DNA of 38,706 bases from an uncultured Nitrospira sp. (GTDB lineage Bacteria > Nitrospirota > Nitrospiria > Nitrospirales > Nitrospiraceae). The position numbers and the translations under genes were made by a program. The notes under the pieces are model-generated. The model saw only the letters and a list, made by a program, of their open reading frames with translations. It had not been told where the DNA came from and did not search any database. The stretch lies in contig CABVSR010000032.1 in NCBI GenBank assembly GCA_902500995.1, positions 1-38,706 of the forward strand, read 5' to 3'. Numbering within the stretch: position 1 is the first letter of the stretch; every line of letters starts with the position of its first letter. This document shows positions 8,248 through 17,069 of this stretch, piece after piece.

Positions 8248-9057
8248 TTATTCCTCGTCGCCTTCCTGATCTTTGCCGACCGAGCGGCAAATCCCCCGTT
8301 TCGTCCCTTGCATGAAGTCGGCGACCTGCATGACATCCTGGCTCGCGCCGAACGTCTCCCGCGCGAGTTTCACGGCTTCCGCCACCCGGTGCCCGGAGCG
8401 GAACAGCACTTCATAGGCTTTCTTCAAGGCCGCGATACGCTCGGCGGAAAATCCATGCCGGCGCAGACCGATCGAATTCAACCCATACATCCTGGCGCGG
8501 TAGCCTCCAGCCGCCCGCATGAAGGGCGGCAGATCCTGGCCGAGCGCGCAGCAGCCCCCCACCATGGCATAGGCGCCGATGCGCACAAATTGGTGAATGC
8601 CGGAGAGCCCGCCGATAATGGCGTGGTCGCCGATGGAAATATGCCCGGCCAGGCTGGCCGCATTCGCCAGGATGAGGTGATTGCCCAGATGGCAATCGTG
8701 CGCGACATGGACATAGGCCATCAGGAAATTGGAATGGCCCACGGTCGTGACTCCTCCGCCCTGCACGGTTGCCCGATTGACCGTGACATACTCGCGCAGA
8801 ATATTGCTGTGGCCGATGACGACCTTCGTCGGCTCGCCTTTGTATTGCATGTGCTGGGGCGGCCCGCCCACCGACACGAAGGGATGCAGTTCACACCGCT
8901 CCCCGATCTCGGTCCACCCGTCGATCGACACATGGGACAACACGCGCGTGCCGGCACCGATGGTGACATGTTCACCGATGACGGAATATGCGCCGACTTC
9001 CACATCCTCTGCGAGCACCGCTTTCGGATGGATCACCGCGGTCGGATGAATCTTCAC
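8248..9057 (-). CDS. lpxA: UDP-N-acetylglucosamine acyltransferase LpxA
   Basis: The product performs the first step of lipid A synthesis: it moves a 3-hydroxyacyl chain from ACP to the 3-position of UDP-GlcNAc (or to the 3-amino group if a GnnA/GnnB substrate is used). It has 269 aa with a left-handed beta-helix of hexapeptide repeats over about residues 1-185, then a helical tail. HVAHDCHLG places the catalytic His at residue 120, matching His125 of E. coli. GGPPQHMQYKGEPT and REYVTVNRAT are LpxA-specific. The start is GTG at 9057 with AGGAGGTG just upstream. It follows fabZ after about 130 bp, in which I see no other gene. Confidence 0.97.
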   Translation of the reverse strand: MKIHPTAVIHPKAVLAEDVEVGAYSVIGEHVTIGAGTRVLSHVSIDGWTEIGERCELHPFVSVGGPPQHMQYKGEPTKVVIGHSNILREYVTVNRATVQGGGVTTVGHSNFLMAYVHVAHDCHLGNHLILANAASLAGHISIGDHAIIGGLSGIHQFVRIGAYAMVGGCCALGQDLPPFMRAAGGYRARMYGLNSIGLRRHGFSAERIAALKKAYEVLFRSGHRVAEAVKLARETFGASQDVMQVADFMQGTKRGICRSVGKDQEGDEE

Positions 9058-9190
9058 TCACACCTCCTCGCCCTCTGGCAGGCCACCGATTCCCCATCAG
9101 CCTTGTCGTTGTCTCGCTGAACGGGGGTGCAATCAGCCTGCGGTTCCCTGCGCTTCCCGGCCGACCAGGGCCCGGACACAACCGGCGGCG

Positions 9191-9640
9191 TTATCCCGCC
9201 GCTTTCTCGTCCGTCACCATGGCCGTGACTTCCGCTTCGCAGACCAATTCGGTCTCGACAAAGGCCCTGCCCTGCATCTTCCAGAACGGCGCGCGCTTTT
9301 TGAGCACATCGACTTCCAGGCGCAGAATGTCGCCGGGCACGACCGGCTTCCGGAACTTCGCCCCGTCGATGCCGGTCAGATAGACGACCGGACGCCCGAC
9401 TGCGCCGAGCGATTTGAACGCGAGCACGCCGCCGACCTGGGCTAACGCTTCGAGGATCAGCACACCCGGCATGACCGGGCGACCCGGGAAGTGCCCCTGA
9501 AAAAACGGCTCGTTGATCGTCACATTCTTGATGCCCACGATCCGGCGATCGGGATCGAGTTCGCGAATGCGATCGACCAGCAAAAACGGATACCGGTGCG
9601 GAAGGATCGATTGAATCTCAACGCTGTCCATCACTGACAT
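9191..9640 (-). CDS. fabZ: (3R)-hydroxyacyl-ACP dehydratase FabZ
   Basis: The product dehydrates 3-hydroxyacyl-ACP in fatty acid synthesis and so competes with LpxA/LpxD for hydroxyacyl-ACP, which explains its usual placement beside lpxA. It is a hot-dog fold protein of 149 aa. SILPHRYPFLLVDRI at residues 11-25, FFQGHFPGRPVMPGV with catalytic His50, and LILEALAQ with catalytic Glu64 are diagnostic. The gene lies 42 bp downstream of the Skp gene. In many Gram-negatives lpxD sits between skp and fabZ; here it does not. Confidence 0.97.
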   Translation of the reverse strand: MSVMDSVEIQSILPHRYPFLLVDRIRELDPDRRIVGIKNVTINEPFFQGHFPGRPVMPGVLILEALAQVGGVLAFKSLGAVGRPVVYLTGIDGAKFRKPVVPGDILRLEVDVLKKRAPFWKMQGRAFVETELVCEAEVTAMVTDEKAAG

Positions 9641-9682
9641 CAGCCCCGCCTCCTGTGTTGCGTAGACGATTACGACCTGCGG

Positions 9683-10219
9683 CTACTTGTTCTGCCGATC
9701 GAATTCCTTGATGATCTGTTCCGTCAGATCGACCGACGGGTGGCTATAGATCACAATCTTGACCGTCGCCTCGCTGCCCTTATCCAGGACCGCCGTATAC
9801 CCTTCCTTCTGCGCCACGGTCGCCGCCGCAGCCTGGATCTTCTGGGCATATTCCGCCACCATGCCCCGCTGTTTTTCCTGCACTTCGCGATTGAAGTCCT
9901 GAATCCGGCGCTGGTACGCCTCCAGCTTGGTCTTGAAGTGCTCCTGCTTCTCCTTGCGCGCCTCTTCCGACACCGAGGCGTCCTGCATGCTCTTTTCCAG
10001 CTCCTTCAACTCCTGGTCGTCGGAATCGATGATCTTCTGGCGCGTCGTGGAATAACTCTTGAGTTCCTCCAGGGCGCGTTTCCCCGCCACGCTGCGCTCG
10101 ATGACCTGTTGCTGATCCATCATCGCCACCTTAAGGTGCTCCGCAGCCAGCACCGGCTGCGCGCCCCATGCCACCAGTACCTGCAGAACACCGGCCGCCA
10201 TCCAATTCCGTACGTTCAT
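9683..10219 (-). CDS. skp: OmpH/Skp-family periplasmic chaperone
   Basis: This protein is predicted to hold unfolded outer-membrane proteins on their way to BamA. It has 178 aa from the ATG at 10219, chosen because GAGGA lies 5 bp upstream and a Sec signal peptide follows directly (MNVRNWMAAGVLQVLVAWG, cleavage near VLAAEH). The mature part opens with LKVAMMDQQQVIERS, the usual OmpH beta strand. A long charged coiled coil follows (about residues 50-140), then the closing strand block YTAVLDKGSEATVKIVIYSHPSVDLTEQII. It starts 10 bp after a second OmpH-type gene and precedes fabZ. The family assignment is firm; client specificity is unknown. Confidence 0.88.
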   Translation of the reverse strand: MNVRNWMAAGVLQVLVAWGAQPVLAAEHLKVAMMDQQQVIERSVAGKRALEELKSYSTTRQKIIDSDDQELKELEKSMQDASVSEEARKEKQEHFKTKLEAYQRRIQDFNREVQEKQRGMVAEYAQKIQAAAATVAQKEGYTAVLDKGSEATVKIVIYSHPSVDLTEQIIKEFDRQNK

Positions 10220-10229
10220 GGAGTTCCTC

Positions 10230-10805
10230 TCATGGATACGTTTTGTTGAATTCCTCAATCAACTGCGACGACACATCCACCGCCTCATCGAAGTACAGCG
10301 TCGGCCCGCCGCGCCCCCGGTCGAAGACGGCCTGCAACTCCAGCCGCTTGGCCACCTTGCCCGACAGAGCCTCGATCTTATCCCGGAATCCGTCCAAGAC
10401 TTCCTTCTGTTTATCCTGCACCTCGCGATTCAGGTCGGTCACCTTCTGCTGATATTCAGCCATGCGGCGCCGGAACTGCTCTTCACGCTCACGCTTGGCC
10501 GTCGCGCTGAGCACGCTGCCTTGCTTGACGAAGTCTTCTTCCATCCGGCGAAGCTCTTTTTCTTCCAACTCGATCAGCGCCTGCCGGTTCTTGGCAAACG
10601 AGGCCAGCATGTCCTTGGCTCGTTTCCCGGCGTTGGTGTCAGCCAGGATCCGCTGGGGATCCACCACGCCGATGCGGGTGGACGCCGGCACCGTCGATGG
10701 ATTCGACCGGCACCCGCCGGCCAGCAGCGCGACGGTCAGAAGCGCCAAGCCTACCGCATTCCAACCGGCTCCTCGCAATCCCTTCCCGCCCCCCAGTCCA
10801 CGCAT
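10230..10805 (-). CDS. OmpH/Skp-family protein with a lipoprotein signal peptide
   Basis: This is a second OmpH-like protein directly upstream of the first, with 191 aa from the ATG at 10805 (AAGGAAG 8 bp upstream). Unlike its neighbour it begins with a lipoprotein signal: a hydrophobic run ending in LLAGGC, so Cys32 is the likely lipidated residue and the protein should be membrane-tethered rather than soluble. After a short linker comes IGVVDPQRILADT, a charged coiled coil (about residues 60-145) rich in Glu/Arg/Lys, and the closing block LQAVFDRGRGGPTLYFDEAVDVSSQLI. The open frame extends to 10955, but that part overlaps bamA and lacks a signal peptide. The order bamA-skp-skp suggests both serve outer-membrane protein assembly. 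Confidence 0.85.
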   Translation of the reverse strand: MRGLGGGKGLRGAGWNAVGLALLTVALLAGGCRSNPSTVPASTRIGVVDPQRILADTNAGKRAKDMLASFAKNRQALIELEEKELRRMEEDFVKQGSVLSATAKREREEQFRRRMAEYQQKVTDLNREVQDKQKEVLDGFRDKIEALSGKVAKRLELQAVFDRGRGGPTLYFDEAVDVSSQLIEEFNKTYP

Positions 10806-10846
10806 GTGTCCGCTTCCTTTCCCAGACTCGCGCCGTACCACCGACC

Positions 10847-13171
10847 TCAGAACAACGATCCGATCGTAAACTCGAAGACGCCCATACGCTCGGTCGGCCG
10901 GGGATCGAGGTTGATTCCGTAAGCCGCCCGCAACGGACCGAACGGAGAAATCCACCTGGCCTCGAACCCCACGGCGCTGCGCAGCTTACTGAACTGCACC
11001 GGCTCATTATCGTCGAATCCGTTTCCGTAATCGAAGAAGAACACGCCGTTCAATTTCGCTTCGGACGAAATCGTGAAGATAAAGTCGTTGTTGAAAATAA
11101 GCTCCTTCGCGGAACCCAAGAGCGAACCGGATGGCGTCACAGGGCCTGCGCGGCCGAACACGAACCCGCGCATCGTATTGATGCCTCCGACGAAAAACCG
11201 CTCGGTGAGGGGAATGGGCCGGCCCCCGATCCCCTCTGTCTGCCCGTAGCGGACATGCACCGAGAACCGTGTGTCATAGATCAGCGGCGTGTACTTGATG
11301 ACATCGAAGTACACTTTGTAGAAATGGTTCGATCCGCCCAGCGCGGGCGTTCCGTAATCCGCACCGAGGCTCAGGCGCCATCCGGTGCGAGGATCCAGAT
11401 AGTAGTCACGCGTGTCTCGAAAGAGCGACGTGCGGAACCCGGTGGACGATTGCGTCCCGAGTTGGCGGCAGATCAGCGGAATCAGATCGGGGCACAGCCC
11501 TTCTTGCGGATCGCTGTACTTGAGTTGCTCGGCGAACAGGCTGACGCTCCCGTTCACATACTCCGACAGCCACCGGCTCCAGGTGGCGCTGGCTCCCGAC
11601 TTGGACTCGAAGTAGGAAATATAGTTGGTCATGGACCGGTAAATATCCAACTGCAAGGCATTGTACGAATCGTTCACGTAGGGATTCCGGAAGGTGACGA
11701 GTCCCAAGGAACGCTGCTGGCCCAATTGCCCGCGGATACGGCCCAACCAGCCGTTCCCGCCGAGATTCCCCTCCGTAATATCCGCAATCGCCACCAATTT
11801 ATCCAGGGTGCTGAATCCGCCGCCGATGCTGAACTGGCCCGTGGGTTTCTCCTTGACCTTCACATTGAGGTCGACCTTATCGACATCGACCTGTTGCGGC
11901 AGGATTTCCACCGTCTCGAAGAAGTTGAGATTGTTCAACCGTTGGAAACTGCGTTTCAAGGCCAGCGTGTCGATGACATCCTGTTCATCCAAACGCAGTT
12001 CCCGGCGCACGACGTTGTCGCGCGTCTTATCGTTGCCGGTGACATGGATCTCCCGGATCCGCATCATCTCTCCCTCTTTGACGTTGAGGGTGATGGTCGC
12101 GGTGCGGGCGTTGTTGTCGGGCGTCACGTTCGGCACGACATCGGCGAAGACGTAGCCCTTCGCGCCGTAGAGATCGGTAATGCGCGTGATTTCGCCCCGA
12201 ATCTTGGCCCGCTGAAAGATTTCGCCCGGCCGGATACTCAACCCTTCGCGCAGTTCATGGTCTTCGAAGACCGTATTGCCGCGGAAGCCGACTTCCTGCA
12301 CGATGAACGGCTCCCCTTCGACGACCGAATAGTTGATTTCGAACCACTTCTTATCGTCGGTCAATTCCAGCGTCGGCTGGCTGATCTGCACATTCAAGTA
12401 GCCCTTGTTTAAATACACTTCACGGATTCGCTCGATATCGTTGCCCAGTTCCTCGCGCTTCAACACGCCGGCGTCCGACAACAGCGACGGAATCTTGAGC
12501 TGCGTGACGATCCCGTACCAGGGAATCCATTCGCGCGTGGCCGTCACCTTAAAGACTTCTTCCTTGGTCACGGACCGCATGCCCTCGAAGTTGATGCGGC
12601 GGACCTTGGCCTTGGTGCCTTCCTTGATGAAGTAGGTCAGCCGCTTGCGATCCTCATCGACGGCTTGGATCACCGGAATGACCTGGCAATTGTAAAAGCC
12701 GTCTTCCTGGTACGCGAGGCGGATCTTCTCCGCGCTCTCTTTCGCCTGCTGTTGGTCGAGAAACGTCTGGCTTTTGATCGTGATCTTTTCTTTCAGCTTG
12801 TCGTCGCTCAGCTCTTCGTTGCCGTCGAACACAATCTCGGTGATGAACGGTTTTTCGCGGACGATGAAGCCGACGGACACGCCACCCTCGGCCGAATCCG
12901 TCTCCACCTGCACATCCTCGAAGTAGCCGGTTCCGTAGAGAATCTTGACCTGTTCCCGGAGCGCGTCAGGAGTAAACGGATCGTTGGCTTTGAGGGTGAG
13001 ACGCCCCTGGATCGCCTGCAGTTCAATGCGTTTTTGACCACGGATGGCGACGGAACTGACCAGCGGTGCGCTCACGTCGGCTCGCGCGCACTCGACCTCG
13101 CCGATCGCGAACAGCGCCACCAGCGCATAAACGAGAATCGGTATCCACCGCCTGCCTCCCGACTTGGTCAC
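10847..13171 (-). CDS. bamA: Outer membrane protein assembly factor BamA
   Basis: This is the Omp85 core of the BAM complex, which folds beta-barrel proteins into the outer membrane. It has 774 aa: a signal peptide (about residues 1-31), five POTRA domains (about 35-430) marked by repeated blocks such as IRGQKRIE, IVFDGNEELSD, INFEGMRSVTKEEVF, VGFRGNTVFEDHELREG and IHVTGNDKTRDNVVRRELRL, then a 16-strand barrel. The barrel carries TMRGFVFGRAGP (the conserved RGF of the loop 6 motif) and ends in a beta-signal, FEFTIGSLF, with terminal Phe. The start is GTG at 13171 with AAGGAT upstream. It is the first gene of the long minus-strand operon and has its own promoter about 190 bp upstream. Confidence 0.97.
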   Translation of the reverse strand: MTKSGGRRWIPILVYALVALFAIGEVECARADVSAPLVSSVAIRGQKRIELQAIQGRLTLKANDPFTPDALREQVKILYGTGYFEDVQVETDSAEGGVSVGFIVREKPFITEIVFDGNEELSDDKLKEKITIKSQTFLDQQQAKESAEKIRLAYQEDGFYNCQVIPVIQAVDEDRKRLTYFIKEGTKAKVRRINFEGMRSVTKEEVFKVTATREWIPWYGIVTQLKIPSLLSDAGVLKREELGNDIERIREVYLNKGYLNVQISQPTLELTDDKKWFEINYSVVEGEPFIVQEVGFRGNTVFEDHELREGLSIRPGEIFQRAKIRGEITRITDLYGAKGYVFADVVPNVTPDNNARTATITLNVKEGEMMRIREIHVTGNDKTRDNVVRRELRLDEQDVIDTLALKRSFQRLNNLNFFETVEILPQQVDVDKVDLNVKVKEKPTGQFSIGGGFSTLDKLVAIADITEGNLGGNGWLGRIRGQLGQQRSLGLVTFRNPYVNDSYNALQLDIYRSMTNYISYFESKSGASATWSRWLSEYVNGSVSLFAEQLKYSDPQEGLCPDLIPLICRQLGTQSSTGFRTSLFRDTRDYYLDPRTGWRLSLGADYGTPALGGSNHFYKVYFDVIKYTPLIYDTRFSVHVRYGQTEGIGGRPIPLTERFFVGGINTMRGFVFGRAGPVTPSGSLLGSAKELIFNNDFIFTISSEAKLNGVFFFDYGNGFDDNEPVQFSKLRSAVGFEARWISPFGPLRAAYGINLDPRPTERMGVFEFTIGSLF

Positions 13172-13366
13172 CGCTATCCTTCCGTACCGCCCGGGAGAGC
13201 AAGCACTGATTCTCTCGACCCTCGAGATGAGAAATCGCCACGTTCCATGCCGCGTGTATTGCCCCGAACCGGCGGTCCGGCGGAGGGACGCGAACTGTCG
13301 CCATAAGAATCACCGATGCGCCGCGTTCACTGCAGCACCACCGTACGTCTACAGAAAAACTCTCGA

Positions 13367-13395
13367 ATTATATTGACCACATTTTTCAATGTAAA
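13367..13395 (-). promoter_or_regulatory. Sigma70-type promoter of the bamA-lipid A operon
   Basis: On the minus strand TTTACA (13395-13390) and a perfect TATAAT (13372-13367) are separated by exactly 17 bp. The predicted start is near 13360, leaving a leader of about 190 nt before the bamA GTG. It is the only near-consensus match I found upstream of bamA. Confidence 0.7.
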
Positions 13396-13409
13396 GGAGT
13401 TTCCCCGCG

Positions 13410-13425
13410 CGGCGGCGCGCCGCCG
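13410..13425. promoter_or_regulatory. 16-bp perfect GC palindrome between divergent promoters
   Basis: The sequence CGGCGGCGCGCCGCCG is its own reverse complement. It lies 14 bp beyond the bamA -35 box and 25 bp before the galU -35 box. It may be an operator for both units, but such GC-only palindromes can arise by chance in this base composition. Confidence 0.4.
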
Positions 13426-13450
13426 GCGCTCGAAAAGAGCCGACGAAATC

Positions 13451-13479
13451 TTGACTTCATGTACCCCATCACATAGTAT
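13451..13479 (+). promoter_or_regulatory. Sigma70-type promoter of galU, predicted leaderless
   Basis: TTGACT (13451-13456), a 17-bp spacer and TAGTAT (13474-13479) form a near-consensus promoter. Counting about 7 bp on, transcription should begin at 13486-13487, which is the galU ATG. There is no Shine-Dalgarno sequence before that ATG, in agreement with a leaderless transcript. Confidence 0.65.
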
Positions 13480-13486
13480 CGCCGTT

Positions 13487-14413
13487 ATGACAAGAACAGA
13501 TGTACGTAAAGCGATTATTCCCGCTGCCGGACTGGGCACACGCTTCCTTCCCGCCACCAAAGCCTCCCCGAAAGAGATGCTGCCGCTGGTCGATAAACCG
13601 CTCATCCAGTACGTCGTCGAAGAGGCGGTTGCGTCCGGCATCGAAGACATCATCGTGATCACCGGGCGGGGCAAGCGCGCCATCGAGGATCACTTCGATC
13701 GTTCCCTCGAACTGGAGGAAAATCTCAAGGGCAGCGGCAAAGGGCAAGTCCTCAATCAGATGCGGCATATTTCCAATCTGGCGAACTTCTGTTACGTCCG
13801 CCAGCCGGAAGCGATGGGACTGGGACATGCCGTCTTGTGCGCGCAGCACCTGATCGGCGATGAGCCGTTCGCCGTCATCCTGGGGGACGAGATCATCGAC
13901 GCGGCGGTCCCCGGTCTCGCGCAATTGATCCATATCTACAAGCAGCGCAAAGGCGCCGTGCTGGGCGTGCAGGAAGTGCCGCAACAGGAAGTCAGCCGCT
14001 ACGGCATCATTTCGGCGCGCAAAGTGCGTAACGGCCTGCATCGCGTCGACGACCTGGTTGAAAAACCGGCGCCCGCCGATGCGCCTTCGAACCTGGCCGT
14101 CATCGGACGGTATGTGCTGCCGCCGGAAATTTTCCCGATCCTCCGCAAGACCCCCCCGGGCAAGAACGGAGAAATCCAATTGACGGATGCCCTGCGGCAA
14201 CTCGTCAAGAACACCTCGATGTTCGCGCATGAAGTCGAGGGCCAGCGGCATGATGCCGGCGACAAACTCGGATTTCTCATCGCCACGGTGGAATTGGCCC
14301 TGAAGAACCCGTCCTTGGGACCTGCATTCGGCGAATTCCTGCAGCAGCGGCTCCGACCGACGACCGCCGACGACCGTCGCCGCGGCCAGAGTCGAGCGCG
14401 CGCGACCACCTAA
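13487..14413 (+). CDS. galU: UTP-glucose-1-phosphate uridylyltransferase GalU
   Basis: The product makes UDP-glucose from UTP and glucose-1-phosphate, feeding LPS core, exopolysaccharide, trehalose and glycogen pathways in the cytoplasm. It has 308 aa. The nucleotidyltransferase signature AIIPAAGLGTRFLPATKA (about residues 8-25) and SPKEMLPLVDKPLIQYVVEEA are diagnostic, followed by ITGRGKRAIEDHFD, AILGDEII (metal-binding Asp) and VEKP. I start at the ATG at 13487, where family similarity begins. The open frame extends upstream to 13316, but that part is unlike any GalU and overlaps the promoter. lon follows after 86 bp. A short basic C-terminal tail (RRRGQSRARATT) closes the protein. Confidence 0.95.
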   Translation: MTRTDVRKAIIPAAGLGTRFLPATKASPKEMLPLVDKPLIQYVVEEAVASGIEDIIVITGRGKRAIEDHFDRSLELEENLKGSGKGQVLNQMRHISNLANFCYVRQPEAMGLGHAVLCAQHLIGDEPFAVILGDEIIDAAVPGLAQLIHIYKQRKGAVLGVQEVPQQEVSRYGIISARKVRNGLHRVDDLVEKPAPADAPSNLAVIGRYVLPPEIFPILRKTPPGKNGEIQLTDALRQLVKNTSMFAHEVEGQRHDAGDKLGFLIATVELALKNPSLGPAFGEFLQQRLRPTTADDRRRGQSRARATT

Positions 14414-14499
14414 CCCCGGGCATGATGGATCACCGTCACCCGAACCGTGCGACCGCACAACATCATCACTGAGACCATACACCAGCAGACTGGAGCCTC

Positions 14500-16995
14500 A
14501 TGGCTGAAGCCGTAGAACAAGATTTTTCAAGCAATCAGAACCTTGAACCGCCGGATCAACTGCCCCTGCTGCCTGTCCGCGACATCGTCGTCTTTCCCTA
14601 TATGGTCCTCCCGTTGTTCGTCGGCCGCGACATGTCCATCAAGGCGATCGAGGCGGCGCTGGCCGGCAACCGGATGCTGTTCCTCGCGACACAAAAATCC
14701 CTGGATGTGGAGAACCCGCAGCCGGAGGACATTCATTCGGTGGGGACCGTGGGCATCATCATGCGGATGCTGAAACTCCCCGATGAACGCATCAAGATCC
14801 TTGTGCAGGGCCTTGCCAAGGGCCGGATCGAGCAATACATCCAGAACGACCCCTACTACTCCGTCAAGATCGAAAAACTTGTCGAGACGAAACAGCCGGG
14901 CTCCACGTTGGAGACCGAGGCGGTCATGCGCACCGTCAAAGAACAGATCGAAAAAATCGTCAGCCTCGGCAAGGTGCTCATTCCGGACGTGATGGTGGTG
15001 ATCGAAAACCTGGAAGACCCGGGGCGCCTCGCCGACATGGTGGCCTCCAACCTCGGATTGAAAGTCGACATCACCCAGGCCGTGCTCGAGATCGTCGATC
15101 CCATTCAGCGCCTGCGGCAGATCAGCGAAATCCTCGCGAAGGAAATCGATGTCCTCTCCATGCAGCAGAAAATCCAGGCGCAGGCCAAGGGAGAGATGGA
15201 CAAGACTCAGCGGGAATATTTCCTGCGCGAGCAGCTGAAAGCCATCCAAAAAGAATTGGGCGAGCTGGACGAACGGGCGGAGGAAGTGGCCGAATTCAGG
15301 AAGCGTATTAAAGACGCCAAAATGCCCGAGAAGGTGCTCAAGGAAACCGAGAAGCAGCTCAAGCGGCTGGAAAAAATGCATCCGGACACGGCCGAATCGG
15401 CCACGGTCCGCACCTATCTGGAGTGGATGGTCGAGTTACCCTGGAATAAAAAGTCGAAAGATAATCTCGACCTGAAAGCCGCGATGAAGGTCCTGAACGA
15501 AGACCACTACGATCTGGAAAAGGTGAAGGAACGCATCGTCGAGTATCTCGCCGTGCGCAAGCTGAAAGAAAAAATGAAGGGCCCCATCCTCTGTTTCGTG
15601 GGACCGCCGGGGGTCGGGAAAACCTCGCTGGGTAAATCCATCGCGCGCGCGCTGGGCCGCGAATTCGTGCGGATCAGCCTGGGCGGCGTGCGGGACGAAG
15701 CGGAAATCCGCGGCCATCGCCGGACCTACGTCGGCGCCCTGCCGGGACGCATCATTCAAGGCATGAAGCAGGCGGGCACCAACAACCCTGTCTTTATGCT
15801 CGACGAAGTGGATAAGGTCGGCATGGATTTTCGTGGCGACCCCTCGGCGGCGCTCCTGGAAGTGCTCGATCCCGAGCAGAACAGCACCTTCACCGATCAC
15901 TATCTCGGCGTGCCGTTTGATTTGACGGAGGTCATGTTCGTCACGACGGCCAACCTGATGGACCCGATTCTCCCCGCCCTGCGGGATCGCATGGAAGTCA
16001 TCGATATTCCCGGCTACACCGAAGAGGAAAAACTCGGCATCGCGCAGAAATACCTAATTCCCCGCCAGATGAACGAGCATGGGATCACCGAGAAACATAT
16101 CCGCGTGTCGGAGACGGCGATCCGCCAGGTTATTTCTCATTACACGCGCGAGGCTGGCGTCCGCAATCTGGAACGCGAGATCGCTAACCTCATGCGGAAA
16201 GTGGCCAAGAAGGTCGCTGAGGGCAAGGCCGAGTGCCATGCCATCGACCAGACCAACCTGAACAAATTCCTGGGCGTGGCGAAATTCATTCCCGAAGCCG
16301 AACTGGAAAAGGACGAAATCGGCGTCGCCACAGGGCTCGCCTGGACCGAGAGCGGCGGGGATGTCTTGTACATCGAAGCGACGGTCATGAAGGGCAAGGG
16401 CCAGCTCACGCTGACCGGGCATCTCGGCGATGTCATGAAAGAGTCGGCCCAAGCCGCCTTGAGTTATGTGCGGTCGCGCGAGAAGACGCTGGGCATCAGC
16501 CCCGACCTCTTCGCCAAGAACGACATCCATATCCACGTGCCGGCCGGGGCGACGCCCAAGGACGGCCCCTCAGCCGGAATCACCATGGCGACGGCCATCG
16601 CCTCCGCCTTGGCCCAGGTCCCCGTGCGGCGCGATCTGGCCATGACCGGAGAAATCACGCTCCGCGGGCGCGTCTTGCCGATCGGAGGCCTGAAGGAAAA
16701 AATCCTCGCCGCCAAACGGGCGCAACTCTCCACCGTCGCTCTGCCAAAGCGCAATAAGAAGGATTTGGAAGAGATCCCCAAACACATCCTGAAGGGGATC
16801 GAATTGATCTTCGTCGATACGGTGGATGATGTCATCAAGGCAGCCTTGCGGCGGTCGCCTTCGCGTAAGTCCGGCGCTGCGGCTCACAAGACACCGTCGA
16901 AAAAGATCTCGCGGTCGAGCGTTTCCACCCGAAAGTCCGGCCCGCCACGGCGCACGCGGGCGCTGCCGGGCATCACCTCCTCGTTGTCTCTTTAG
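14500..16995 (+). CDS. lon: ATP-dependent protease Lon
   Basis: This is a cytoplasmic AAA+ serine protease for quality control and regulated proteolysis. It has 831 aa: a LON substrate-binding domain (about residues 20-215), a helical coiled-coil region (215-330), the AAA+ module with Walker A GPPGVGKT at 368-375 and Walker [11 protein letters not shown], and the peptidase domain with DGPSAG (catalytic Ser691) and GGLKEKI (catalytic Lys734), the 43-residue spacing being normal. GGAG lies just upstream of the ATG. The last 50 residues or so form a Ser/Lys/Arg-rich, low-complexity tail beyond the usual end of the domain. It is co-directional with galU and thiL. Confidence 0.97.
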   Translation: MAEAVEQDFSSNQNLEPPDQLPLLPVRDIVVFPYMVLPLFVGRDMSIKAIEAALAGNRMLFLATQKSLDVENPQPEDIHSVGTVGIIMRMLKLPDERIKILVQGLAKGRIEQYIQNDPYYSVKIEKLVETKQPGSTLETEAVMRTVKEQIEKIVSLGKVLIPDVMVVIENLEDPGRLADMVASNLGLKVDITQAVLEIVDPIQRLRQISEILAKEIDVLSMQQKIQAQAKGEMDKTQREYFLREQLKAIQKELGELDERAEEVAEFRKRIKDAKMPEKVLKETEKQLKRLEKMHPDTAESATVRTYLEWMVELPWNKKSKDNLDLKAAMKVLNEDHYDLEKVKERIVEYLAVRKLKEKMKGPILCFVGPPGVGKTSLGKSIARALGREFVRISLGGVRDEAEIRGHRRTYVGALPGRIIQGMKQAGTNNPVFMLDEVDKVGMDFRGDPSAALLEVLDPEQNSTFTDHYLGVPFDLTEVMFVTTANLMDPILPALRDRMEVIDIPGYTEEEKLGIAQKYLIPRQMNEHGITEKHIRVSETAIRQVISHYTREAGVRNLEREIANLMRKVAKKVAEGKAECHAIDQTNLNKFLGVAKFIPEAELEKDEIGVATGLAWTESGGDVLYIEATVMKGKGQLTLTGHLGDVMKESAQAALSYVRSREKTLGISPDLFAKNDIHIHVPAGATPKDGPSAGITMATAIASALAQVPVRRDLAMTGEITLRGRVLPIGGLKEKILAAKRAQLSTVALPKRNKKDLEEIPKHILKGIELIFVDTVDDVIKAALRRSPSRKSGAAAHKTPSKKISRSSVSTRKSGPPRRTRALPGITSSLSL

Positions 16996-17069
16996 CCTCG
17001 CTGCATGGGGATCGCTGCCTCCAGCATTGCAGGTTCGATCCAGCGACCGGCCCGGAAGCAGGTGGGTTG

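Larger units (their letters stand above)
13172..13486. other. Divergent bamA-galU intergenic region (about 315 bp), regulatory only
   Basis: No credible gene lies here; the open frame continuing upstream of galU lacks family similarity. It holds a minus-strand promoter for bamA (13367-13395), a perfect GC palindrome (13410-13425) and a plus-strand promoter for galU (13451-13479). The stretch 13172-13360 is the predicted bamA 5' leader, in which I recognise no riboswitch. Confidence 0.75.

Noticed and set aside
10697..12412. A 571-codon open frame antisense to bamA
   Set aside because: It is a His/Arg/Glu-rich shadow frame typical of high-G+C DNA, and the minus strand encodes an unmistakable BamA.
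13316..13486. N-terminal extension of galU by 57 codons
   Set aside because: GalU similarity starts at 13487, the extension lacks conserved residues, and it would span the galU promoter.
17032..17041. GGTTCGATCC resembling a tRNA T-loop between lon and thiL
   Set aside because: The flanks do not form an acceptor stem, D arm or anticodon arm; the gap is only 74 bp.
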